Assembly: GCF_963665995.1 (NCBI RefSeq)
Contig: NZ_OY762512.1
Span: forward strand, 3,906,001 to 3,970,000
Direction of reading: 5' to 3'
Source of the DNA: Pleurocapsa sp. FMAR1
Lineage (GTDB): Bacteria > Cyanobacteriota > Cyanobacteriia > Cyanobacteriales > Xenococcaceae
Length of the DNA: 64,000 bases
Position numbers and translations under genes: made by a program. The number at the start of each line of letters is the position of its first letter. Position 1 is the first letter of the stretch. This document shows, piece after piece, positions 44,883 to 52,008 of this stretch. Under the pieces are notes generated by a model. It was given only the letters and a program-made list of their open reading frames with translations. It ran no database searches and was not told the origin of the DNA.

Positions 44883-45044
44883 TTATGATTCACTATTATC
44901 AGATTGTTTGCGGCGACGACAACGATCTGAGCAATATTTAACGTCGTCCCAACACTTTGACCATTTTTTACGCCAGGTAAAAGGGCGATCGCATACAGGA
45001 CAAATTTTAGTGGGAAGATCGGATTTCTGACGCTGACGAGGCAT
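44883..45044 (-). CDS. DUF2256 small zinc-binding-like protein
   Basis: 53 residues: [20 protein letters not shown], then [20 protein letters not shown] and CRRRKQ. The C-x-x-C ... C ... C-x3-C pattern fits a small zinc finger; DUF2256 is short and widespread in cyanobacteria and proteobacteria. Function unknown. The neighbourhood to the right is repeat-rich. Confidence 0.85.
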   Translation of the reverse strand: MPRQRQKSDLPTKICPVCDRPFTWRKKWSKCWDDVKYCSDRCRRRKQSDNSES

Positions 45045-45104
45045 ATTTTAAGAAAGGAGGGATAAGGACGAAACAGTTTTATCAAAAAGTTTTTATTGCA
45101 GCCC

Positions 45105-45205
45105 CTTTGGGGCAGATCGTCGTCTTACGACGACTTCGCTGCGAAGCGCACCGCCCTTTGCTCCGTTTAGGAGCAAATAAGGACGGAGCAAGAAGCAGCG
45201 TGCAG
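45105..45205. repeat. Hairpin cluster including an HPR-4 cassette
   Basis: Successive hairpins: GCCCCTTTGGGGC, CGTCGTCTTACGACGACG-like, CTTCGCTGCGAAG, and TTTGCTCCGTTTAGGAGCAA between GCGCACCGCCC (45146-45156) and GGACGGAGCAAG (45181-45192). The two flanks of the last one also occur at 13124-13170 around an unrelated hairpin. Confidence 0.75.
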
Positions 45206-45333
45206 TATTTAGTTTAGCAAAACCCTTCTAAAAACTTAATTGAAGGTGATTAGACAGAGATCGCCCATGCGATGTCTTCGATTGAGTAGAGTGTAAGACT
45301 CTATTTAATTGGAACTAATAACTAGCAAGCGTG

Positions 45334-45384
45334 GTAATAGATGCGAGAAAGGGGTACTCCCCGCATCTATTACACCTTTCTCGC
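45334..45384. other. Interlocked inverted repeats (pseudoknot-like order)
   Basis: GTAATAGATGCG (45334-45345) pairs with CGCATCTATTAC (45362-45373), and GCGAGAAAGG (45343-45352) pairs with CCTTTCTCGC (45375-45384), both perfectly. The order A-B-A'-B' cannot form both simple hairpins; it is either a pseudoknot or a two-state switch. It lies 50 bp outside the IS1 element. Confidence 0.6.
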
Positions 45385-45699
45385 AGGGACTATTCTTTAT
45401 TATTACTTGAGGCTATCCCACTAATAAAATTCTGGTAGTCCTAAAGATGTAAGGATGCGTTGTAGTGATGGACAAAATACCAACGGGCGAGTGGAATATG
45501 GCTCTTAAACAGAGCCATATTCCACTCGCCCAAATTGCTCCAACATGATTTTCAATCTTCTTCGAGAAGAAAAGTGTTTTTCTGACTAAACGAGAAACTC
45601 TTTGACGCAATGTACAGTTAAATCTCTCGATATAGCAATACGTGGCTAGGTTAGGACAAAATTAGCTAAAATAAAAGCGCTCGCCAAAACCGAAAAATA

Positions 45700-46651
45700 A
45701 TGCCTGCTCCCTATAGCTACGATTTAAGAAAAAAAGCCGTAGATGCCTGTTCTAGAGGTGAAAAGAAGAGAACTATTTGTCGATTGATGAAAATAAGCCG
45801 TAACACCTTAGACCTATGGCTGAAAAGAGAACAAGAAACAGGAGACTTTAAAGCGGTCGCCGAGCGTCCCACCAGAGAAGAGCGAAAAATTCAGAATTTA
45901 GAGAGATTCAAACAGTTTGTTAAACAACATAAAGATAAGACACAACAGCAAATGGCAGATTTGTGGGGAGAGAATCTTACCCAGCAAAATATTAGTGATG
46001 GAATTAAAAAGTTAGGCATAACCAGAAAAAAAGCGGTCAGACCCCGCGTCGCCGACAGGCGCAAGACAAAGGGCTTGCCCGCATGTACGCTGACCAAGAC
46101 AAACTTACGGGTATCAAGAAACAGATGAAAAGAAAAGAAAAGAATTTCAAGAGCAACTAAAACATCAACAGGCAAATAACCTAGTTTATGTGGATGAAGC
46201 AGGATTCGATAACCGAGACGATTATCCCTATGGTTATAGCCCCAAAGGAGAAAGATGTTAGGCACTCAAATCTGATAAAAGAAATGAGAGAGTAAGTTGG
46301 ATTGCTGCATTCAAAGAAGGAAAAGTGTTTGCTCCGTTAACTTTTGAAGGGTCATGTAATCGAGATTTATTTGAGACATGGCTTAAAGAAAGTTTGATTC
46401 CTCAACTTCAACCTGGAAATATCATTATTATTGATAATGCTACTTTTCATAAAGGACAAAGTATTCAAGAAATAGTAGAAGAAGCAGGGTGCCAGATTTG
46501 GTATTTGCCCTCTTATTCTGCCGATCTAAACAAGATAGAGCGTTGGTGGTCGGTTCTCAAAACTTGGATGAAGCAGAGAGTTAAAGAATTTGAGACTGTT
46601 AGAGAATGTGTTGATACAGCTTTCAAAAAATGTCCTAACGTATATGCGTAA
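45700..46651 (+). pseudogene. IS630 transposase pseudogene
   Basis: Starts MPAPYSYDLRKKAVDACSRG with the usual HTH region and continues to GIKKLGITRKK. An HPR-1 repeat (46033-46100, 68 bp) then breaks the frame. Beyond it TYGYQETDEKKRKEFQEQLK and NLVYVDEAGFDNRDDYPYGY resume in the correct order; a TAG at 46259-46261 replaces a sense codon in KGERC(Y)ALKS. The C-terminus has the remaining DDE residues (IIIIDNATFHKG, DLNKIERWW). Two independent lesions make it inactive. Confidence 0.9.
46033..46100 (+). repeat. HPR-1 repeat inside the IS630 transposase
   Basis: Begins GCGGTCAGACCCCGCGTCGC and ends GTACGCTGACCAAGAC, arms GGTCAG/CTGACC. An extra mini-hairpin (AAAGGGCTTGCCCGCATG) lies inside. Its 68 bp shift the transposase frame. 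Insertion followed an A7 run. Confidence 0.9.
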
Positions 46652-46944
46652 TGCTATATAATTAGTTTGTCCTGTCTCCTTTCCTACGGCTTGATGGCGT
46701 TGGGAAGGGATTACTTGTTCATAGGCTTCCCAGAAATCACTATAACAAACGGCGCACTGTCGATAGACTGGAGGTAAAGAAGACCCAAGTTTTCTAGCTC
46801 CTTTTCTGCTGCGGTCGCCGACATGAACTCCAATCACTTCTTTAGTCTGAACATCTAAAGCTAGCCAAATCCACTGTTTATTGCTTTTATTGCCAACAAA
46901 TGACCACATCTCATCACACTGAATGGTCAGTTTTCCTGTCTTGG

Positions 46945-47716
46945 TGCGCCTTCGCGATTCGTCTTAAAAAGACGCGGTGAAGCAGTTGCGGTGGTGAGAC
47001 ACTTGCGTTGCGGACGGCAGTTTTTGAGGCGAGGAAACGCCCCCGTTTAGGGGGCTTGTTCCACTCGCCTGTTGGGACAGAATACTCTGACCCAAAACAC
47101 GCCTCGTCTATGACCCGTTGAGGTACCTGCGGGGGTTACCCTTTGGTTGTCGAGGGCGAGCAAACTGAGTCAAGGTTCCCTGGCATAAGCAAAGGCACGA
47201 ACCCGAAGGGAGGGAACCTCCGTTGCGAGACACCCTCGACAGTACGTGCGTACAAGTCCTTCGTCTGCGGAGGGAAAGCCAAGGCGCGTTTTGAGTGGGA
47301 AGCTTCTCACTCAAAAGCCGCCGTTCCTGCAAGGCTGTCTCGCAAAACCGTTGCGGGGGTTCCCCCCGTTGCGACCAAGGACGCTTCGTCCGCAGGTGAG
47401 TCCGTTGCGCGGGTTCCCCGCGTTGAAGGAACTGTCGAGGGCGAGATACCTGCGGGGGTTACCCCTTGGTTGTCGAGGGCGAGCAAACTGAGTCAAGACC
47501 CCGCGTGCGCGAACTGTCGGCGCGTTTTGGGTGGGAAGCTTCCTACCCAAAAGCCGCCGAGGAGTTCGCCGCCGTTGCGAAGCGCGAAAAAGCGTTGCGG
47601 GTCTGCGACCCGTTGAGCTTATTGAGCAAGAAGCAACGTCGAGCCGCATTTTGCGGCTGGCGCAAGGGAATGCTAACGGGTGTTGAACCATGCGCGGGGG
47701 TCGCACCGCTTTTTTT
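46945..47716. repeat. Large composite of nested palindromes
   Basis: A G/C-rich block of about 770 bp in AT-rich DNA. Its outer ends match HPR-1 (on the minus strand GCGGTGCGACC at about 47706 and GCGCACCAAGAC at about 46945), so it looks like one HPR-1 copy swollen by nested repeats. Inside are two HPR-2 palindromes (47283-47322, 47519-47558), several HPR-3 hairpins (47348, 47402, 47593), a GTTTA-loop hairpin (GCCCCCGTTTAGGGGGC) and a 51-bp direct duplication (47124-47174 and 47447-47497, one mismatch). Its open frames are not genes. Confidence 0.85.
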
Positions 47717-47842
47717 TAGCTGTCACGCTAACTTGCTTGGAAACTGATTCATATTTGTCATTGACGTAGTTTTGTAGCCAAGGTTCTGAAACATCTGTCA
47801 CTCTTGCACCCTCGACACTTGCTTCAAGTCGGTGAAACCGAT

Positions 47843-47882
47843 GGCGCGTTTTTTGTATGAATATTCACACAAAAAAGCCGCC
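47843..47882. repeat. HPR-2 palindrome, third copy
   Basis: GGCGCGTTTTTTGTATGAAT then ATTCACACAAAAAAGCCGCC, a 40-nt near-palindrome aligned end to end with the copies at 47283-47322 and 47519-47558. It lies in the short insertion splitting the IS1 transposase after KIPLAGIAR. Confidence 0.9.
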
Positions 47883-48148
47883 TTCCCAACGCAGTGTCTG
47901 GCAATCCCCGCCAATGGAATCTTTTCTAATAATAGCTTGTCAATTAAATTTTTGGTCGGTTGACTAATAACTTTTTGCTGTCGATTTTCGACGAACTGTC
48001 TACCGCAGTCACGACAACGATAATTTTGGTTTCCATTGTGAATTTTTCCATTTTTTACAATTTGCTTGGACTTACAAGAAGGACAGGATATTAACATCTT
48101 GCTCTACAAAATTATTTCTTCTTATATCCTTACATCTTTAGGACTACC

Positions 48149-48295
48149 TTAACTTTTTACACGGATATCTGCGAAATCAAGACAGTTTAATAAATAGGTT
48201 GATTAGAGTAAAAAAACAGCAGAAGAAAGGTTCTAGTTAGCAAATTTTTATCGCTCAAGAATGTTTTAGATAGACTGATAAAGGCAGTTTCTACT
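48149..48295. other. Spacer right of the IS1 element
   Basis: About 150 bp of AT-rich DNA between the IS1 right end and the stop of the next gene; nothing recognised. Confidence 0.4.
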
Positions 48296-48919
48296 TTAGC
48301 TTAGCAAAGGAATAGCTGTTCCCAATTTACGGTAGTCAAGCAATTTATCTACCGCTATTTCAATTGATTCAATCTCTTGAACTTTGCGATCGCCACACAG
48401 ATCGATTAAGCTAGTAAAAACTTTATTAACAGTGCCATCTAATTCGCTCAAAGTCTCTGTTGGTGGAGGTGGCAGGGGTGGTGGATCTATAATTGAACCA
48501 ACAACAACTCTAGCTTCCTGCTCAGCCGTTTCTCCATTGCCATAATCAGCAAGCACTTTAAATACTGTTGTATTAGCAATTGTCGTCTCGTATTCATCGG
48601 AAGGACGAAACTCTTGGGTAATTAACGTTCCATCTTGATAGAGACTAGTTTTTAATGCTCCTTTTGCCTGGCAGCGCACTCGGACAGGTTTAGACGAGGC
48701 TAAACTGGGCATTACCTGAGCATTTAGCTCAATTACTCTAGGTTCGGGTGGTTGTAAAATTCCCCGACGATAGAGAATCAGGCGATCGCTAAATTCAATT
48801 GATTCAGGTGAGGGCGAATGACCATTCGCCCCTACATCGCTTTTGATGGCGAGGGACGTTGGGGTTTCCCCAGCTTGTCCAATCGCCATGTTGATGTAAA
48901 CCTTTTCTCCTACTTTCAT
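48296..48919 (-). CDS. Uncharacterised protein with a repeat-derived segment
   Basis: A 207-residue protein with no recognised family. The middle looks like a beta domain (VRVRCQAKGALKTSLYQDGT..VFKVLADYGNGETAEQEARV), followed by a proline-rich hinge (DPPPLPPPPTET) and a helical tail. Residues near 28-38 (DVGANGHSPSPES) are encoded by an HPR-5 palindrome (48810-48835), inserted without breaking the frame. The gene starts 19 bp after the stop of a decayed gene on the same strand and may once have been part of its operon. Confidence 0.55.
   Translation of the reverse strand: MKVGEKVYINMAIGQAGETPTSLAIKSDVGANGHSPSPESIEFSDRLILYRRGILQPPEPRVIELNAQVMPSLASSKPVRVRCQAKGALKTSLYQDGTLITQEFRPSDEYETTIANTTVFKVLADYGNGETAEQEARVVVGSIIDPPPLPPPPTETLSELDGTVNKVFTSLIDLCGDRKVQEIESIEIAVDKLLDYRKLGTAIPLLS
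48810..48835. repeat. HPR-5 palindrome inside a coding region
   Basis: GGGCGAATGACCATTCGCCC with GAG and CTAC flanks. Compared with the copies at 14.8 and 18.95 kb the arms differ by a compensatory change (GAATG/CATTC against GAACG/CGTTC). The host gene stays open across it. Confidence 0.8.
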
Positions 48920-48937
48920 GTCCCAATGACCATCTTG

Positions 48938-49250
48938 TTATCCTTGAAGAATTGTGTTTTGCAGTAGAGAAATTTCTGCATCCAGCAAAATATTGAGGTT
49001 TAAGTCTTTAGCAAAAGCATCTTTTAAAGCTTTGGTTGTCCAGTGGTCTAACTCCTTACTCCAAACTTTCTGCAAAATACAAACGGGAGCAAAAGGCTTA
49101 GAACCTTCGGGACGAATTTTCTCACAATCTTTAATTGAGATACCAAGTCACTGATGTTAATCTTTCTAAGGCGCGATCGCTCGGCAGAACTAGAAATTGT
49201 TACCTCATCTTTGCCTTGGAGTTTTAACGGTAATGGCAGATTATTAGGTA
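48938..49250 (-). pseudogene. Decayed gene remnant, family unknown
   Basis: Two adjoining frames read NNLPLPLKLQGKDEVTISSS..ERSRLRKINIS and then, one frame over, LGISIKDCEKIRPEGSKPFA, CILQKVWSKELDHWTTKALK and AEISLLQNTILQG before TAA at 48938. They look like one protein broken near 49160. I do not recognise the family and no start codon is clear. Confidence 0.5.
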
Positions 49251-49254
49251 TTGA

Positions 49255-49905
49255 TTAGGTTTGAGAGTCAATTACTGAACTCCAGTCATCGTTTTTGACT
49301 GCTACTTCTAATTGGTGACGGCGTTTGATTTCGACCTCGCTTTGCATAGCTTGTGATGTTAATTCATCAGTTAAAGTGGCATCTGCCATTGCTTTACGTA
49401 GCTTTAATTTCTTATCCTCATAAGCATCACGTTCGCCATTGGTCATAGCAGCTTTGGCTGCTTCACCAATTGTTTGCGCCCAAGTTCCCTGTTCTCCAGT
49501 ATTTCCAGTGGGAGTATAATTAATTTCTGCTATCCAATCATTTTTAAGTGCTTCCATTGCTTGACGTTTGGGAAACTTAAAAGTTTGAACCCGAACAAAA
49601 GTACATACTTGAGTCCCGTTTTGAGCAATATGTCCCCTAAGAGAACGTAAAACATCTCTAGAATAACCAACATACTGGTAAAGGCGATCGCTATCCAAAA
49701 CTGCATAAACTCCAGCAACTTTAGCATTTTCTGCTTGTTCTGACCATGCGGATAAAGTAACTATGGCTGTTCCATCAGACTGCGGGGCAACGGTAGAGGC
49801 ATCAGCACTATGCTCATGGTCAGAACTATATAAAAAGCCATGCAAGCCTTGATGAGCAATAGGAACGTTTTGATGTTCGATGGGAGTATTTTTTTCAGAT
49901 TCCAC
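49255..49905 (-). CDS. GIY-YIG nuclease-fold protein
   Basis: A 216-residue protein. KVAGVYAVLDSDRLYQYVGY then SRDVLRSLRGHIAQ has the GIY-YIG arrangement (GVY..YVGYSRDV..R). The C-terminal half is helical and charged. Plant GRXS16-type proteins carry a comparable GIY-YIG module ahead of a CGFS glutaredoxin. Here separate CGFS glutaredoxin and BolA genes lie 1.5-3 kb away. Cleavage activity is plausible but unproven, and some members are not nucleases. Confidence 0.75.
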   Translation of the reverse strand: MESEKNTPIEHQNVPIAHQGLHGFLYSSDHEHSADASTVAPQSDGTAIVTLSAWSEQAENAKVAGVYAVLDSDRLYQYVGYSRDVLRSLRGHIAQNGTQVCTFVRVQTFKFPKRQAMEALKNDWIAEINYTPTGNTGEQGTWAQTIGEAAKAAMTNGERDAYEDKKLKLRKAMADATLTDELTSQAMQSEVEIKRRHQLEVAVKNDDWSSVIDSQT

Positions 49906-50055
49906 AGCTATAGTCTTGGTAAAGATCTATTAATTATCCTACCCGTATATAGTTCGACAAAATCTTTCTGGATAAGAATTGTAATTTAATTTTTGGCCTT
50001 GCTGATTACAGATTTGCCATAAAAAAGACTAGAGAGAATTACAGCAAACATTTAT

Positions 50056-50736
50056 TTAAAACTCGACTTGTGCCAAACGCTTCTGTAACATTCCTGGAAA
50101 AGCCTCATAATATTTTTGATTTAGGGGAGAAGGATGGGGCAAGGGTAGCAACTTCACTGAACGTTGATGAGTCATGCCCATATCGTCTGTAGCACTGAGA
50201 TTTACCCTTAGAGAATTTTCAAAGCGATCGCTACTTTTATAAAAACTCTCAACTTCTCCTTTTGCACCATAGGGAACAAACCATTTAAAAGCTTCTGTTC
50301 CAAGAGGGATAATCTGATTTCCCTGCCAGTGAAAGACAAATAATCTTTCTATAAAAGGACGAAATCTTTTTTTTACCTTCATCAAATAAGCTTTGTTTCC
50401 TGGTGGCTTATACGGCACAGTATTAGTTAATAAAACTCTCTCAATAATCGTAGCGTCTAAATCTTTTCTTGAAGGGGCTTTTTGTTTATAAATTCCATAA
50501 TAAAAACCTTCTCTGACCATTGTTCCTGAAGCACCAATTAAAGGTTGTTCAGCATGAACCTCATCTTTACCTAAATCACGACCAAAAAAACATAGAGGAC
50601 TTTGTAAATTTCCTGCATAAAGAATTGGCTTAGTAGGCTCAAGTCCAGCAGATTTATATACAGGAATATCTATCGGAAAATCTTCTCTTTGTGCTTCTTG
50701 TTGCACCTGAGCAATTAAAGTAGCAATATCGAACAT
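50056..50736 (-). CDS. Uracil-DNA glycosylase superfamily protein
   Basis: A 226-residue protein with the UDG-superfamily shape: the first motif near LCFFGRDLGKDEVHAEQPLI and GASGTMVREGFYYGIYKQ, and a C-terminal LPHPSPLN (the HPS loop). Such proteins excise uracil or related bases from DNA; the exact substrate cannot be assigned. It lacks an evident CxxC iron-sulphur set. The gene has free DNA of about 350 bp upstream. Confidence 0.75.
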   Translation of the reverse strand: MFDIATLIAQVQQEAQREDFPIDIPVYKSAGLEPTKPILYAGNLQSPLCFFGRDLGKDEVHAEQPLIGASGTMVREGFYYGIYKQKAPSRKDLDATIIERVLLTNTVPYKPPGNKAYLMKVKKRFRPFIERLFVFHWQGNQIIPLGTEAFKWFVPYGAKGEVESFYKSSDRFENSLRVNLSATDDMGMTHQRSVKLLPLPHPSPLNQKYYEAFPGMLQKRLAQVEF

Positions 50737-51090
50737 AAATTAATTTTGTTAATTATCTTATTAAGTTGCTGTAAACGGTGGGTTGAAACCAAGACTAGAT
50801 ATATTGCTGAAGTTTAATAGAAAAAATGCTTTTTACTTCTTTTTCTCTAGTTCCTAATATTGAATTTAGTTTACTTACAAACCGTATTTGATTATTGATC
50901 GCCCGTTATCGAACTTGACGGCAATGTCAATAAAGCTTTTCAGCTATTTTATAGTTTTTTCGTTCACCTATATTAGTTCTCAAGCTTGAGACTTTCTAAC
51001 TTGGATCGCGGTAAAATGATAAAAAGTCAAAAAACTTAATAACAGTTCAACTTATACCCACAACTTAAGGAAAATAATTAAGCAATAGTC
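50737..51090. other. Divergent intergenic region
   Basis: About 350 bp of AT-rich DNA between divergent genes; it must hold both promoters. No repeat or RNA gene recognised. Confidence 0.4.
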
Positions 51091-51354
51091 ATGATTCTTC
51101 AAGATCCGCAAACAATTCGGCATTATCAAACAATCACCGACGGAATGGTAAACCTCTGGTGTAGACGCTACAGCTTTGAGGAAATTAGACTGTATTTGGA
51201 TGGCTATATTGCTTGTTTGCGCAACAGCAACTTTATTGAGCAATACCAGATTCATAAATTAGAAGAGCAAGCATTAAGCTTTCTACGAGATCCCTCTAAT
51301 TTTGAGCGATCTTTTCCTCAAACACAAATGGAAACTGACACAGACTACTATTAA
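51091..51354 (+). CDS. Conserved small cyanobacterial protein (DUF6761-like)
   Basis: An 87-residue helical protein: DPQTIRHYQTITDGMVNLWC, YSFEEIRLYLDGYIACLR and YQIHKLEEQALSFLRDPSNF. It resembles a short protein family found across cyanobacteria; the DUF number is from memory. No catalytic features. Followed by a bidirectional hairpin shared with the convergent glutaredoxin gene. Confidence 0.65.
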   Translation: MILQDPQTIRHYQTITDGMVNLWCRRYSFEEIRLYLDGYIACLRNSNFIEQYQIHKLEEQALSFLRDPSNFERSFPQTQMETDTDYY

Positions 51355-51404
51355 CTCGCTCGAAAGCTTTGGAAAATTTTAGATAATTTTTTATTTGAAA
51401 TACG

Positions 51405-51434
51405 AAAGAGACGGATAGTTACAGCCGTCTCTTT
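51405..51434. terminator. Bidirectional terminator hairpin
   Basis: AAAGAGACGG pairs perfectly with CCGTCTCTTT around a 10-nt loop, with A/T runs outside. It lies between the convergent small-protein and glutaredoxin genes and can serve both. Confidence 0.8.
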
Positions 51435-51454
51435 AAAGTTATAGGCAGTAGATT

Positions 51455-51778
51455 CTAGGAAGCTAAGGCAACTTCAACCATCTGTTGCAATTCACCACTT
51501 TGATACAGTTCGATCGCAATATCTGAACCGCCAACAAACTCCCCATTAATATATATTTGAGGGATAGTAGGCCAATTGGAATATTCTTTGATTCCTTGAC
51601 GTATATCTTGATCTGCCAAAATATCTACGGTTTCGTAAGGAACACCCAGAGTATTGAGAATTTGCACTACATTGTTAGAAAAACCACACTGGGGCATCAG
51701 TTTCGACCCTTTCATAAATACCATGACTTTGTTGTCATTAAGTAATCGATCAATTTTTGTTTTTACTTCAGGTGTCAT
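51455..51778 (-). CDS. Monothiol CGFS glutaredoxin
   Basis: A 107-residue protein: [20 protein letters not shown] has the monothiol CGFS site; [20 protein letters not shown] and [18 protein letters not shown] are the glutathione-binding loops. Such glutaredoxins (Grx4/GrxD type) carry [2Fe-2S] clusters, often together with BolA. A BolA gene follows 225 bp upstream on the same strand, a known functional partner. Confidence 0.93.
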   Translation of the reverse strand: MTPEVKTKIDRLLNDNKVMVFMKGSKLMPQCGFSNNVVQILNTLGVPYETVDILADQDIRQGIKEYSNWPTIPQIYINGEFVGGSDIAIELYQSGELQQMVEVALAS

Positions 51779-51977
51779 AAATCTTTATTACCTATTTTGC
51801 TTAATTTACTAAATAACGCCAGCTATTATTTGTAGCGATTAATTCGATCTTACTAAACTTCAAAACATTAGATCATTTAACAATTTTAAATGATTGAGCT
51901 TAAACAGCTTGACTAGTAGATGTGGGCTTAAATTTAAATAGTCATTTATTTAGCTTGAGACTAGTAGCAAAATTTAA

Positions 51978-52008
51978 CTCGTTACTCGTTACTTGTTACT
52001 CGCTACTT
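51978..52008. repeat. Short tandem repeat (STRR)
   Basis: ACTCGTTACTCGTTACTTGT followed by TACTCGCTACT, the complement of the AGTAACG heptamers at 23909-23942. It lies at the 3' end of the BolA gene. Confidence 0.7.

Larger units (their letters stand above)
45635..46654 (+). mobile_element. IS630-family element inserted in the IS1 transposase
   Basis: The left end GCAATACG..GGTTAGGACA and the right end TGTCCTAACG..CGTAATGC are imperfect inverted repeats, with TATA on both outer sides, as in TA-targeted IS630. Removing it rejoins the IS1 protein at NYIER. About 1,020 bp with one dead transposase gene. Its right-end sequence recurs without a transposase near 7.75 and 23.96 kb. Confidence 0.85.
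45443..48097 (-). pseudogene. IS1-family transposase in five pieces
   Basis: Pieces in order: zinc ribbon MLISCPSCKSKQIVKNGKIH..CRDCGRQFVENR and KIPLAGIAR (from 48097); then VTDVSEPWLQNYVNDKYESV; then GKLTIQCDEMWSFVGNKSNK, VGDRSRKGARK, FWEAYEQVIPSQRHQAVGKE (46944-46655); then [20 protein letters not shown] and ENHVGAIW (45640-45533); last [12 protein letters not shown] to the stop inside the left end. All parts are in register when the insertions are removed. It cannot be expressed as one protein. Confidence 0.88.
45434..48148 (-). mobile_element. IS1-family element with nested insertions
   Basis: Perfect 23-bp inverted ends: the left begins GGTAGTCCTAAAGATGTAAG (45434-45456) and the right is its complement (48126-48148). 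Between them lies an IS1-type transposase on the minus strand, broken at four sites. Total 2,715 bp against under about 1.1 kb for intact relatives. Insertions: a 51-bp GTTTA-loop hairpin (about 45481-45531), an IS630 element (45635-46654), a composite repeat block (about 46945-47716) and about 100 bp with an HPR-2 palindrome (about 47803-47904). No clear target duplication flanks it. Confidence 0.9.

Noticed and set aside
46945-47750. Several open frames of 70-157 codons on both strands
   Set aside because: They lie entirely in the nested palindrome block, have repeat-derived, low-similarity sequence, and do not look like proteins.
45434-48148. Target duplication around the IS1 element
   Set aside because: The flanks (AATAAAATTCT and TTAACTTTTTA) show no convincing 8-10 bp match, so none is claimed.
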